Shown here: positions 11,376-24,240 of the stretch, in pieces
Layout of the letters: each line of letters starts with the position of its first letter
Numbering within the stretch: position 1 is the stretch's first letter
Source: Pseudorasbora parva
Taxonomy: Eukaryota; Chordata; Actinopteri; Cypriniformes; Gobionidae
Direction: 5' to 3'
DNA length: 64,000 bases
Assembly (NCBI RefSeq): GCF_024679245.1
Contig: NC_090188.1
Span: forward strand, 39,921,992 to 39,985,991
Made by a program: the position numbers and the translations under genes
Notes under the pieces: generated by a model
The model's database searches: none
Seen by the model: only the letters and a program-made list of their open reading frames with translations
Told to the model about the DNA's origin: nothing

Positions 11376-11855
11376 CAGTTTTTCTCAGTCGCTTTGGTAC
11401 ATTTCTCGAATCAAACTCACAATTTGTAAAACAGTAAGTGCATTTCTCTAAACAATTTGTACAAATAGCAAAACACCATGAATAACCAGCAAAAGCCACT
11501 CTCTACTCAACATCTTTAGTTCATCTCTCAAAAGTAAATATCTGTGTCAATGAACATGTCAGTGCCATCAGAATGACCAGTCCTTGTGTCATTGTGTACA
11601 GATTAGACAGTCAGATTGTTTAGTCATGTTGTCAATATAAGAGTTTACTCTGGAGGATGTTCTGATGAAAACTATAGCTAAAGTTTTCATGACAATTATA
11701 CATTTCAATTGTAGGTTACATCTTAGTGTATGTGTGAGTGTAATTGCAAGAGAATGGAAAAGATTCAAATTTACACTCCTACTGTTTGTCCTGTATTTTA
11801 CTGACAGAACATGTCATTGAGATACAGAAATGAAAAAACAACACTGAATAGCACA

Positions 11856-12602
<747 letters not shown>

Positions 12603-13299
12603 CAAAACCTAAAGAATAAATGTGAACATAGGAAAAACTGTATATGCGGTGCTGTAGAAATATATATATATCTGCTAGTTGATGTTTCATGAGAAGCACC
12701 TTCGTTAGAGAAAGTCAAGATTCACCTGGGAGCAATTTACCAATTCAGGACAGATTTAGAAAAAATGGAAATATAGAAAGTATAGAAATATGCTTGACAT
12801 ATTATGATAACTTGTTCAACCATTTTGCATGTAAAGACTTATGCTATGAGCTGGTGCCTAATTGTTGTGGGGATGAGACTATTCAACAGAGACCCAATAT
12901 AAAATTGATCAACATGACATAAGCAACTGATAATGTAGGAAACATCAGAGAATTGGACATAATCATTGGCATGGATGTACCAAAGCCTTTGCAACTTGTT
13001 CAAAGAAATGAGAAACGTGCACAAGTGACACAATGATGTGAGAATTGAACAGGTAGTTTTGAGAATTTCATTTCTGATCTGAGAAATGTACCAAAGCGAC
13101 TGAAAAAAACTGTAAAGGTCTCACGTGATTTGAAAGTCTTTTAGTTTTCGTTTTTGTTTAAATACATCCCAAAATCTTCGGTATTCGGGTTGTAGTTAGT
13201 AAGGTAGTTGATAAGTTTAGGTATTGGTTGGATTAAGGGATGTAGAATAACGTCATGCATTAATAAGTGTTTTATTAGTACCAATAAATATGCATATAA

Positions 13300-13860
13300 A
13301 ACAACCCAACCAACCACTGGGTTAAAACAAACTATTCACTGGGTTAAAACGACCTAACCGCTGGGTTAAAACAACCCAACTGCTGGGTTAAAAACAACAA
13401 AACTGCTGGGTTAAAAACAACCTATTCACTGGGTTAAAACATTCTAACTGCTGGGTTAAAACAAGCCATTCGCTGGGTTAAAACAACCTAAGCTCTGGGT
13501 TAAAACAACCTAACCTCTGGGTTTAAACAACCCAACCGCTGAGTTAAAACAACACATTCCTGTTTTAAAACAACCCAACCACTGGGTTAAAACAACCTAA
13601 CTACTGAGTTAAAACAACCTAACAGCTGGGTTAAAACAACCTAACCACTGGGTTAAAACAACCTAACAGCTGGATTAAAACAACCTAACCACTGGGTTAA
13701 AACAACCTAACAGCTGGATTAAAACAACCTAACCACTGGGTTAAAACAACCTAACAGCTGGGTTAAAACAACCCAACTGCTGATTTAAAACAACCCATTC
13801 CTGGTTTAAAATAACCCAACTGCTGGGTTTAAACAACTCAACTGGTTTTGTCTTTTTTCA
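13300..13860. repeat. Minisatellite, ~24-bp unit CTGGGTTAAAACAACCTAAC
   Basis: More than 20 degenerate units alternate 'ctgggttaaaacaac' with 'c(c/t)aac(c/t)'. The array ends in 'aacccagaatagtttgaagtgta', which resembles the terminus of the CACTCTAAAAA MITE family (44151, 47870), so it may be an expanded interior of such an element. Confidence 0.9.
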
Positions 13861-13899
13861 ACCCAACTTAGGTTGTTTTCAACCCAGAATAGTTTGAAG

Positions 13900-15120
13900 T
13901 GTATTGAGAATCCTAAAATAAAGTGTTCCCACATTTAACAAACACAGTCTGATCCCGTCAGCGGCTTGTTGATCAGGGTCAAAAGTTCAGAGTGGGCAGG
14001 ATCGCGTCACTTTCATGACGGCAGATGTTGGCATTTACAATTAATAATCTACCCGCCGGGGAATGGCATTTCCCAACTCAAAACGCACATCTTGCAATTA
14101 ATAGAGAGCAATTAGCCAATGCTGAACTTGCAGGGAAGAATCAGACGATTGAAAGCTGCGTCTCCCCGCTTGCTTTGCATCTCAAAACCACCCAGCGTAT
14201 GGATATCAAACAACACCGCACCTGCTGAAGACCAGGCGCTCGATGAAAAATGACAAATTGAGGCTGTTTGAGCTGATTGCTCTCGCTGATATAGTTGACC
14301 TCACTAATGGATGCCAAGCGGTTGAACAGGGGCGGGAAAACACAGATTGCTCCAGTGCTTCGAACCGAACCCGCGCGCATGGCTTTTATTTATTCACTCT
14401 CTTCTTCTTGTTGTTGTTGGGAAGTCTATAAAAACGAGCCTTTGGTCTCCTCACCGGCGGTTTACCACTAAAACATTTTTATAATCAGCCTTTATTGTTC
14501 ATTCGCTCCTTGTGGGAGATGCGCCCATGTTCATTTTTTAAAAGGGCAAATCAACCATAATTCAGTTTATAAACTGCGGCGGGGCCGGCGCATGCAGGGA
14601 TGAATATTCATGAGGCTTCCCGAAGCTGCCACTGCACACTGATTCATTAGGCATATGTAAATATCACTCACTTTAATTGCCCCTAAACTGACTCAACATA
14701 ATGTTGTCATTAGCAAATTATTACTTATTTGTCTTGCTAATCGTACAGTATGGCACAAATGCAGCGCCTCTACATATATGATTACAATTATAAAGCTCTT
14801 TCTCAGAGGCTGCCCGCATGATGTGCGCTGTCCTCACTGCGGAGATGGATTGTGGGTAAAGTCTGGGTTGCGGGCGGTAATGAGTTAGTGAGGTGTTTAG
14901 AGATGTGCCACAATTAAACAAGCGCTTGTGTTTGGGCTCACGGTGGGCACCAGACGTCCTGTCACTGCATGCTCGTGAAAAATCACAGGGATTATTATTA
15001 TGATGTCCCATACACGATATAACGGAGGTGCTTTCTCAAAGCGATCGCTGTCATGATCGGAAGTCCTTTGAGGCTGAGAACGGAGCAAATATTCTGATGA
15101 CAAACATAACGGTCCGATCA
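13900..15120. other. Unique, moderately GC-rich non-coding block; candidate regulatory region
   Basis: No repeat family is recognised. It contains several TAATTA/CAATTA homeodomain-type cores (14038-14042, 14095-14115, 14672-14678) and E-box-like CANNTG sites. Open frames here are short and unrelated to known proteins. The regulatory role is inferred only from non-repetitive composition in a gene desert. Confidence 0.3.
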
Positions 15121-15229
15121 ATGAAAGATAGACATATTTCAGCTGATGTCTGTGAAGTTTAAAACTGAAATGGTTTTCTAGCTAAGATGTCAAATGTTTT
15201 CTAGACATACTCTAATTATAACTGTTTTT

Positions 15230-15935
15230 TGATTTATTGGTTATTGATTTATTGGTTATTGATTTATGTCTTGTGTAAATAAAAAGGAACGATACATTAC
15301 TGCACTTGCATGAAGAGAAATGGCATTTTATTTATGTGCATTTATAATTTTTGGCATTTATATACATTTTGCAAATGTTTGTAATGTGCATTTTATTGTT
15401 AAAATTAAATTAATAATTTTGTTTTGCATTTTATTGTGCTTTTTTAACATAAATGCCATTCATGTTAATTTTGTGCATTTATGTGCATTTTATTGTGCGT
15501 TTATAATTTTTGGCATTTATAATAATTTTGCAAATGTTTTGTACATTTTATTGTACAAATTAACTTTTTTGCATTTTATTGCACATTTTATTAACATAAA
15601 TATCATTTCTAGAAATTCTGTGCATGCAAGTGCATTTATTGTGCGTGTATAATTTTTTGCATTTATAGTAATTTTGTACATTTATGTTCCGCTTATCATG
15701 CATTTAATTGTGCATTTATGTTAATTTTGTGAATTTTATTGTGCATTTAAACATTTTTGCATTTATTTTAATTTAGCTAATTTTTGTGCAATTTATTGTG
15801 CTTTTATACTTTTTGCAATTTGTGTTCATTTTGTGGATTTATGTGCATTTTACTGTGGATTTATAATTTTTGCCTTTTATGTGCATATTGTGCATTTATA
15901 ATTTTTGGCATTTATGTTAATTTTGCATTTTATTG
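15230..15935. repeat. Degenerate AT-rich tandem repeat (GTGCATTTA / TTATAATTTTTGGCATTTA)
   Basis: Units of 'ttattgtgcatttataattt' and 'ttggcatttatgttaatttt' recur at variable spacing over about 600 bases. An exact 'ttgatttattggtta' duplication lies at 15228-15268. The apparent 110-codon frame at 15320-15652 is this repeat. Confidence 0.75.
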
Positions 15936-16424
15936 TACAAACTTGGCATAGTCTTCTGCAAATATAGTCTTATAATAAATGAAAAGCAGATAAATTAGGT
16001 TTTATTGCTATAGTGCCTTTTATAGGTTAAATTTACAATTAAATTTTGCTGTATTTGGAACATAGTTTTAATCACTGCCGATGACAAATGATCAGATTAT
16101 GAATGAATTATTAATATAAAAAGAATGAATGTTATTCTGAGTGTTTGGTGACTGTCGTATTATCCACTCAGTAAAACACTCTGAAGTACAGTAGAGTAAA
16201 TCGAGGTAAGATGAATTTATTCTCCTGATCATACATGATTTGAACTCATCTCTGCCCTTTTGAGGAATAGCTATTCCATTTTTTTTTATTTTCTCATTTC
16301 ATCTGAATATTAACATTTGTGAGATTTAGTTTGGAGGTGAATTGATCTAATTGTGTGTCTCTGGAATATACTGATCTATGATATTTTATTGCTTTTTTGT
16401 GTATTTTTTTTTGTCAGGTCTCAT

Positions 16425-17440
16425 AAAAGTTGGCACAGGGGCAACAAATAGCTGAAAAAGCAAGAACATTTTGATTCAGCTACATGGAGAACATTTTGCA
16501 TCTAATTAATTGATATCAGGTCTGTAACACGGTTAGCTATAAAAGAGATGAGTCTCTCGGAAGTAAAGATGGCCAGAGGCTGCGAAATCTGTGAAAGAGT
16601 GCATAAAAAGATTGTGGAATACTTTAAAAACAATGTTCCTCAACGTCAAATTGCAAAGGCTTTGGAAATCTCATCATCTACAGAGCATAACATCATCAAA
16701 CGATTGAGAGAAACTGCAGAAATCTCGGTGTTTAAGAGACAAGGCTGAAGACCTTTACTGGATGCCCGTGATCTTCAGGCCCTCAGACGGGACTGCATCA
16801 CTCATCGCCCTGATTGTGTCAATGACATTATATTACTAATTACTACATTACGGGCCCAAGAATACTTTCAGAAACCACTGTCCATAAACACATCCACCGT
16901 AACATCTGCAGATACCAACTAAAGCTCTATCATGCCAAAAGGAGGGCATGTGTGAACATGGTCCAGAAGCTCTGTCGTGTCCTGTGGCTCATTTAAGGTG
17001 GATTGTTTCAAAGTGGAAAACTGTCCTATGGCCAGACGAGTCCAAATTTGACATTCTTGAAGGATATCATGTCCTCCGGGCTGAAGAGGAGGGAGACCTT
17101 CCAGTGTGTTATCAGCATTCGGTTCAAAAGCCAGCATCTATGATGGTATGGGGAGCGTAAGTGCATGGTATGGGCAGTTTGCATGTTTTGGAAGGCATTA
17201 TGAATGCTAAAAGATATATAAAGGTTTTAGAGCAACATATGCTCCCCTCCAGATGAAGTCTATTTCAGGAAAGGCCTTGTGTATTTCAGCAGGACGATGC
17301 AAAACCACACACTGCAGTTATTACAACAGCAGGGCTTCATCGTAGAAGAGTCGGGTGCTGAACTAACCTGATCTTCACCTGTAGAGAACATTTGGGGCAT
17401 CATTAAACAAAAAATACGTCAAAGACAACCACAAACATCT
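16425..17440 (+). pseudogene. Degenerate Tc1-like transposase element
   Basis: The likely original start is ATG at 16569. The first ~60 residues form the N-terminal helix-turn-helix ('VEYFKNNVPQRQIAKALEIS') that binds the terminal repeats. The frame then breaks repeatedly: 'LLDARDLQALRRDCITHR', '[15 protein letters not shown]' (first Asp of the DDE/D triad, with Pro replacing Ser) and 'QDDAKPHTA'-like sequence occur in different frames, separated by stops. The last conserved part ('ENIWGIIKQK') ends near 17425. The 5' side keeps traces of a terminal repeat ('aaagttggcacaggggcaac', 16425). It is the same transposase subfamily as the element at 63369. Inactive. Confidence 0.8.
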
Positions 17441-17624
17441 ATCTGTTATGATAGATAGATGCGCTTTTATGGACTTCAGAAACGACACAACCATTCACTG
17501 CCATTATAAATTCTGGACGAGCCATGACTTTTTTTTAATATATCTCAGATTGTGTTTGTCTGAAAGAAGAATGTCATATACAACTAGGATGGGCTTATTT
17601 TCCTTTTTGGGTGAACTATCCCTT
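17440..17624. mobile_element. Half of an AAGGGATAG-type MITE
   Basis: The right end reads 'gggtgaactatcccttTA', matching the right end of the copies at 38970 and 57680. No matching left end is visible, so one arm is missing. It abuts the degenerate Tc1 element. Confidence 0.5.
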
Positions 17625-19239
17625 TAAGGGTAAGGTAAACAGTTGAGAAAGTAAACCCGTTTGTATCAGTGCATTGGATCTGTGCCTTCACTCTTAAAGT
17701 GACAGCAGCCTAATATTACTGCTGCCGTCTGTCATCAATGATAATCAGACAACAAGAGAGAAAATCTCTCACTGCTCTTCACTGAATCACTTTCGAAGCT
17801 TTAATAAAATAAATGTAGACATAACACATGCTATGTTTTTATACATTTGATTACTTTATATAAATTGTGTAGTTTTTTTATATTTCAGGTAGGTCTACTA
17901 CATTTGTGTCTTTGTTCTGTTGTAGTTTTTGTTTGTGTAATATTGAAAATGGTTACAAGAATTAATTTTGATATCATAAAAACCTTATTAAAAAGCAAAA
18001 ATAACTATCGTTGTTGTTAAATTAAATTACTTGTCGTGATGTAAGATTTTGGTCATATCACCCACCCCTACACACTCACACATGTTTTTAAACACTGAGT
18101 CAATAATTTAATCTCTGTCGTTACCATATTGTGATTGTCAGAATAATCCTGACATGTGCAGTATTTGTAATCTTTTGTAGTTCTTTCAGAATAACTGAAC
18201 CGACAAATCGCATAGGTAATTAGACGCTCTCATCTGTCACAGCCTCTCACAACAGGGCTGTTTAGTAGTCAAAGCATGATTACAGGTTCATGGTAACAAG
18301 CCTTCCTCTGACCCCACCAGACACCCAAACTCATAATTGGTGCTGATTTGATTGATTCATGGGGGAATTCATTTGGACTGCACTTGTTGAGAACCATTGG
18401 CTTATTCCTCAGAGTTATTTTACTATACACCTCCTCTTTTTCTCTAACTCACCATGTGCAATTTATTTTGATTTTAGAATCATACAATTCATCTGTTTAA
18501 AACTCTTTATGGGGCGACTTTGTACAAATAGAGTCTGAAAAAAGCAGTTTTTTACTTTACAATAAAATCCCATTAATTCAATATACAAAGAAATTAACAA
18601 CACATTTGTTGCAGGTTTTATTAACATGTGTTGACATTAGTAAATACAAATGTCTTGTGTTTCTGTTTTCTGTGTTGGTTTTTGTTTAGGGTGGGTTTGC
18701 TATGTGTTTTAGGGGCTTTTTACACGACACCATTTTCAACTAAAAATGAACTTATAATGCATTTTGGCCGTTCATTTAAAGTCCCACTGAAGTGCGTTGC
18801 ATTATTTAATGTGTTGACACCAGAAAACATCAAATATGATTCTAATCTCCTCCATATCGCAATGTGTTGACATTTCCACTGAAACAAGACAGGGCGGGAC
18901 ATGTCAAACAGCTCCTTATCTTTTTTTGTTTTTTAAATATCATTAGCATTTAGTTTATGTCAGAGCCATTGAGCTCGGTAGAGCCACAGTTTCCTCCTAA
19001 TCTCTAACCATTTCTCCTCCATATCGCTTTTAAACACAGCATTCAGTGCAGAATTCAAACGGGTCCAATACATTTTTCTGGTGTATCCTTGCAACCATAT
19101 GTGACAGTTTTGTGGCACTCAGTTATTTTTGCATATGCACAGAAATGAATGACCAATAGATATTCCTAATGTTATCCTTAATAAGACTTATGATTAACAC
19201 AGAAACTGTGATGGCAGTCATAGTATATTTATATATATA
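17625..19239. other. Non-coding, AT-rich, no gene
   Basis: 18715-19180 contains 'aaagtcccactgaagtgcgt' and 'cctccatatcgc' (twice, at 18849 and 19017), suggesting old repeats. The remainder shows nothing I recognise. Confidence 0.4.
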
Positions 19240-19656
19240 TGTAACATTAGATCCACTGGAGGCGAGGTTGAGAACCCAAGTGCAGTTTTATTGAACACTT
19301 CAAATCAAAATCAAAACAAAGACTTGGCAAAACGAACAAAAGACTAGACTAAAGGTGACTTGACATAAACTAACACTCACCGACAGCGGGTTACACATGC
19401 AATAACTGACACAGATATATGGCACACTTGAGGGCTTAAATACACAAGGGCTAATGACAAGACAAGGGACACCTGTAAACAATGATCAACCCATAAACCA
19501 ATGACAACATGACACAGGAACATGAGGCAGCAACACATGAGGGCATAGAGTCACATGACAAGGGAACACCTGACAAGACCAGAAAGTGCAAGACAAACCA
19601 TGACAGTGAACATGAAAACCTAAAAACATGAAATTACACCACAACACCCTGTGACA
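19240..19656 (-). mobile_element. LTR of a Ty3/gypsy-like retrotransposon
   Basis: On the - strand the segment begins TGTCACAGGGTG and ends CTAATGTTACA, i.e. TG...CA. It carries AATAAA at 19287-19292 near its 3' end. Immediately upstream on the - strand (19657-19680) lies a purine-rich run ending GAGGGTGGGGGATC, which fits a polypurine tract. This makes it the 3' LTR of an element whose body would lie at higher coordinates. A partial direct copy is at 22124-22347. Confidence 0.6.
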
Positions 19657-19751
19657 GATCCCCCACCCTCTATGGGTGGCCCTTGACACCCATACATAAT
19701 TAAAACATCAATAAGAGTCTTGGGGGGCAGATTTGGGGGAGGAATGGTGGT

Positions 19752-22013
19752 TCAGGCCCATGCCAAGGCACCTGGACCCTGGCTGAGACCCTGTGGCGTG
19801 GACAGACCTGGACCCTCTGGTGTGGACAGACCTGGACCCTCTGGCGTGGACAGACCTGGACCCTCTGGCGTGGACAGACCTGGACCCTCTGGCGTGGACA
19901 GACCTGGACCCTCTGGCGTGGACAGACCTGGACCCTCTGGCGTGGACAGACCTGGACCCTCTGGCGTGGACAGACCTGGACCCTCTGGTGTGGACAGACC
20001 TGGACCCTCTGGCGTGGACAGATCTGGACCCTCTGGCGTGGGCGAACCTGAACCCTGAGGCGTGGGCGAACCTGAACCCTGAGGCATGGACAGACTTGGA
20101 CCCTCTGGTGTGGAGATACTTGAACCCTCTGGTGTGGGGGAACCTGAACCCTGAGGCATGGGTGAATCTGAACCCTGAGGCGTGGACAGACTTGGACCGT
20201 CTGGCATGGACAGACTTGGACCCTTTTGCATGGACAGACTTGGACCCTCAGGCGTGGACAGACTTGGACCCTCAGGCGTGGACAGACTTGGACCCTCAGG
20301 CGTGGACAGACTTGGACCTTCAGGCGTGGACAGACTTGGACCTTCAGGCGTGGACAGACCTGGACCCTCTGGCCTGGACAGACCTGGACCCTCTGGCGTG
20401 GACAGACCTGGACCCTCTGCCGTGGACAGACCTGGACCCTCTGCCGTGGACAGACCTGGACCCTCTGGCGTGGACAGACCTGGACCCTCTGGCATGGACA
20501 GACCTAGACCCTCTGGTGTGGACAGATCTGGACCCTCTGGCGTGGGCGAACCTGAACCCTGAGGCATGGGCGAACCTGAACTCTGAGGCGTGGACAGACT
20601 TGGACCCTGTGGTGTGGAGATACTTGAACCCTCTGGTGTGGGGGAACCTGAACCCTGAGGCATGGGCGAATCTGAACCCTGAGGTGTGGACAGACTTGGA
20701 CCGTCTGGCATGGACAGACTTGGACCCTTTTGCATGGACAGACATGGACCCTCAGGCGTGGACAGACTTGGACCCTTAGGCGTGGACAGACTTGGACCTT
20801 CAGGCGTGGACAGACTTGGACCTTCAGGCGTGGACAGACCTGGACCCTCTGGCCTGGACAGACCTGGACCCTCTGGCCTGGACAGACCTGGACCCTCTGG
20901 CGTGGACAGACCTGGACCCTCTGGCGTGGACAGACCTGGACCCTCTGGCGTGGACAGACCTGGACCCTCTGGCGTGGGCGAACCTGAACCCTGAGGCGTG
21001 GGCGAACCTGAACTCTGAGGCGTGGACAGACTTGGACCCTCTGGTGTGGAGATACTTGAACCCTCTGGTGTGGGGGAACCTGAATCCTGAGGCATGGGCG
21101 AATCTGAACCCTGAGGCGTGGACAGACTTGGACCGTCTGGCATGGACAGACTTGGACCCTTTTGCATGGACAGACTTGGACCCTCAGGCGTGGACAGACT
21201 TGGACCTTCAGGCGTGGACAGACTTGGACCTTCAGGCGTGGACAGACTTGGACCCTCAGGCCTGGACAAACCTGGACCCTCTGGCCTGGACAGACCTGGA
21301 CCCTCTGGCCTGGACAGACCTGGACCCTCTGCCGTGGACAGACCTGGACCCTCTGGCATGGACAGACCTGGACCCTCTGGCCTGGACAGACCTGGACCCT
21401 CTGCCGTGGACAGACCTGGACCCTCTGCCGTGGACAGACTTGAACCCTGAGGCGTGGGCGAACCTGAACCCTGAGGCGTGGACAGACCTGGACCCTCTGG
21501 CGTGGACAGACCTGGACCCTCTGGCGTGGGCGAACCTGAACCCTGAGGTGGGGGCGAACCTGAACCCTGAGGCATGGACAGACTTGGACCCTCTGGCGTG
21601 GACAGACCTGGACCCTCTGGCGGGGACAGACCTGGACCCTCTGGCGTGGACAGACCTGGACCCTCTGGCGTGCACAGACCTGGACCCTCTGGCGTGCACA
21701 GACCTGGACTCTCTGGCGTGCACAGAACTGGACCCTCTGGCGTGGACAGACCTGGACCCTCTGGCGTGGACAGACCTGGACCCTCTGGCGTGCACAGACC
21801 TGGACCCTCTGGCGTGGGCGAACCTGAACCCTGAGGCGGGGGCGAACCTGAACCCTGAGGCGGGGGCGAACCTGAACCCTGAGGTGTGGACAGACTTGGA
21901 CCCTCTGGTGTAGGCGAACCTGAACCCTGAGGCGTGGGCAGACCTGGACCCTCTGGCGTGGACAGACCTGGACCCTCTGGCGTGGGCAGACCTGGACCCT
22001 CATGCGTGGACAT
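19752..22013 (-). CDS. Open frame of ~92 octapeptide repeats (PEGPGLST-type), probably retrotransposon-derived
   Basis: 753 codons without a stop, almost entirely an 8-residue repeat with consensus PEGPGLST and variants PQGSGSPT, PEGPSLST and QKGPSLSM. The start at 22013 is the first ATG before the array. The frame ends 'LSQGPGALAWA' just before the polypurine-like tract of the adjacent LTR. No signal peptide, membrane helix or known domain is visible. Because the DNA period is 24 bases, other frames are open too (328 and 373 codons on the + strand), so openness is weak evidence for translation. The length is unlikely to reflect a normal gag or pol product. Confidence 0.35.
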   Translation of the reverse strand: MSTHEGPGLPTPEGPGLSTPEGPGLPTPQGSGSPTPEGPSLSTPQGSGSPPPQGSGSPPPQGSGSPTPEGPGLCTPEGPGLSTPEGPGLSTPEGPVLCTPESPGLCTPEGPGLCTPEGPGLSTPEGPGLSPPEGPGLSTPEGPSLSMPQGSGSPPPQGSGSPTPEGPGLSTPEGPGLSTPQGSGSPTPQGSSLSTAEGPGLSTAEGPGLSRPEGPGLSMPEGPGLSTAEGPGLSRPEGPGLSRPEGPGLSRPEGPSLSTPEGPSLSTPEGPSLSTPEGPSLSMQKGPSLSMPDGPSLSTPQGSDSPMPQDSGSPTPEGSSISTPEGPSLSTPQSSGSPTPQGSGSPTPEGPGLSTPEGPGLSTPEGPGLSTPEGPGLSRPEGPGLSRPEGPGLSTPEGPSLSTPEGPSLSTPKGPSLSTPEGPCLSMQKGPSLSMPDGPSLSTPQGSDSPMPQGSGSPTPEGSSISTPQGPSLSTPQSSGSPMPQGSGSPTPEGPDLSTPEGLGLSMPEGPGLSTPEGPGLSTAEGPGLSTAEGPGLSTPEGPGLSRPEGPGLSTPEGPSLSTPEGPSLSTPEGPSLSTPEGPSLSTPEGPSLSMQKGPSLSMPDGPSLSTPQGSDSPMPQGSGSPTPEGSSISTPEGPSLSMPQGSGSPTPQGSGSPTPEGPDLSTPEGPGLSTPEGPGLSTPEGPGLSTPEGPGLSTPEGPGLSTPEGPGLSTPEGPGLSTPEGPGLSTPEGPGLSTPQGLSQGPGALAWA

Positions 22014-22015
22014 GG
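19793..22015. repeat. 24-bp-period minisatellite, ~92 units, with higher-order structure
   Basis: Core unit GACAGACCTGGACCCTCTGG plus CGTG. Rare variants mark longer repeats: 'cccttttgcatgg' occurs at 20221, 20725 and 21157, i.e. 504 (21 units) and 432 (18 units) apart, with matching variant order between them. The array therefore grew both by single units and by blocks of about 18-21 units. Confidence 0.95.
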
Positions 22016-22123
22016 GCGTGGGCAGCCATGGTGGTAATGGCAGTTCAAGGGGCCACCGTGGTAATTGCAGTCCAAGGGTTAGGACTTTGTGGCCTCAAAT
22101 TCACTTGATTTGACTTGACTTGA

Positions 22124-22347
22124 CATAAACTAACACTCGCCAACAGCGGGTTACACATGCAATAACTGACACAATTCCATGGCAAACTTGAGAGTTTAAA
22201 TACTCAAGGGCTATTGACAAGACAAGGGACACCTGTAAACAATGATCAACCCATAAACCAATGACAATATGACACAGGAACATGAGGCAGGAACACATGA
22301 GGGCATAGAGTCACATGACAAGGGAACACCTGACAAGACCAGGAAGT
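22124..22347 (-). repeat. Partial direct copy of the 19240-19656 LTR
   Basis: 'acataaactaacactcgcca' through 'ggaacacctgacaagaccag' matches 19363-19590 almost base for base, including 'gacaagggacacctgtaaac'. Both LTR ends are missing. It is preceded by 'ttgacttgacttgaca' and followed directly by LINE sequence. Confidence 0.85.
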
Positions 22348-23150
22348 ATGATTATATTAGCTCAGTTCTGTCAACACTGCACTGGCTCCCTATTAAACAT
22401 CGCATACATTTTAAAATCTTGCTTATTACTTACAAAGCACTAAATGGTTTAGCTCCCCAGTACTTGAGCGTCAACTGCAGTCTCTAAACTCCGGCCAGTT
22501 GATAATACCTAACATATCAAAATTTACTTCAGGTTGTCGATCCCTTTCCTGTTTTGCACTCAAACTCTGGAACAGTCTCCCTAGAACTTTTCGGGATACG
22601 CTCTGTCAGTTTAAATATCTTTAACCTGGCATACACATAACATTGTCAATTTATATTATTCAAATCAGTTTTCCCGGGAACACTTCCCATAACACCTGAT
22701 GTACTCGTTATATCATAAGAACAATGGAATCTACGCTAATGTTAGTCTCTGTTTATCCTGAAGTTTACTGCAGTCAGCCGGATCCGGGCCGTATCCAGAC
22801 GTGACCCTGCGCATAGATAGCCACAACGCATCCCTAAAGTGTCTGCAGAGATTGTGTCAAAGACTCTCCTCTGTGAAGGCCTCATCGACATGACAGCCAG
22901 GGGCACTGATCCTCAACAAACCCGTCTCCATACCGGCGAGATGACTGATAGATCTGGATACATATTCTGAATGTTCTGATCCAATCTGACTTCTGACCTG
23001 TAATGCTTTCTGAATTATAATCATACACTTCATTGGCCAGAGGAGAACTGGCACCCCGAGTGAGCCTGGTTTCTCCCAAAGTTTTTTCTCCATTCAGTCC
23101 CCTGATGGAGTTTTGGTTCCCTGCCTCTGAATTTATTTAATGTGTATTAA
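22348..23150 (+). mobile_element. 3' end of a LINE (non-LTR retrotransposon): RT C-terminus and 3' UTR
   Basis: The + strand frame around 22368-22480 reads 'LSTLHWLPIKHRIHFKILLITYKALNGLAP', the conserved C-terminal motif of many fish LINE reverse transcriptases. A stop follows 'VNCSL' and the downstream 'FALKLWNSLP'-like part (22555-22600) is frameshifted. 22640-23130 looks like the 3' UTR ('ggttccctgcctctgaat'). The upstream polymerase core is absent (5'-truncated copy). I cannot fix the clade (L2/Rex-like). Confidence 0.7.
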
Positions 23151-23626
23151 TGGGTAAAGGCACAGAAATATCTTTAGCTAGTCAGCTTGAGATCCTTTCC
23201 ATCTAAACGTGATATATCTGGTTATAAATATAGTTTTGTTTTTTAATCACTAGAGGGTCAAAAGTAACATAGTGTACCTTTAAAGAGGACCTAACATGAA
23301 ATCTGACTTTTCTGTTTTTAAGTGCTAATCGAGTCCCCCAGTCTATCTAACAACCCAGAAAACGCGAAAAAGGACAACCCAGTATCTTAGTTTTGGTAAG
23401 CCTTTCTCTTCAGCCGTTCAGATTCTCTTCCTTCTGACATAGGAAGGGGATCTTATTATAATATTACCGCACCTTAATCCACTTAATCCACTCATGTTTC
23501 CACTCATTGTGCCGCTATTTTGTTTTCGCCAGCGGTGAACAAGATCCGTATGTGTTTCGTCAGTGTAAACACAACAGAAAATGTGAAAGAGAAGTTATTC
23601 ACTAGACTTTACGTCTGACAGCCAGT

Positions 23627-23628
<2 letters not shown>

Positions 23629-23677
<49 letters not shown>
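23629..23677. repeat. (GT)n microsatellite
   Basis: About 24 GT units. Confidence 0.95.
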
Positions 23678-23678
<1 letters not shown>

Positions 23679-23751
23679 TCAGATAAGTGTGCTAAGAAAA
23701 CCATCCATTCAAACTTTAAACTGATACAGGTTTAGAGGGGTGGTTCCGGGT

Positions 23752-24112
<361 letters not shown>

Positions 24113-24113
<1 letters not shown>

Positions 24114-24240
24114 CAAGGCAAGGCAAGGCAAGGCAAGTTTATTTGTATAGCACATTTCATACCCAATGGCAATTCAAAGTGCTTTACATAGAAATTAATT
24201 AAAACAGTGGTAACAAATGCATGAGAAAAAAGAATATCAT
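24113..24240 (-). mobile_element. LINE 3' tail fragment
   Basis: (AGGCA)n followed by 'agtttatttgtatagcacat' and 'caaagtgctttacata' is the reverse complement of a common fish LINE 3' terminus. Only ~130 bases remain. Confidence 0.6.

Noticed and set aside
19793..20779. 328- and 373-codon + strand frames with Trp-Thr-Asp-Leu-Asp repeats
   Set aside because: Arithmetic product of a 24-bp repeat without stops; less consistent with the LTR orientation than the - strand frame.
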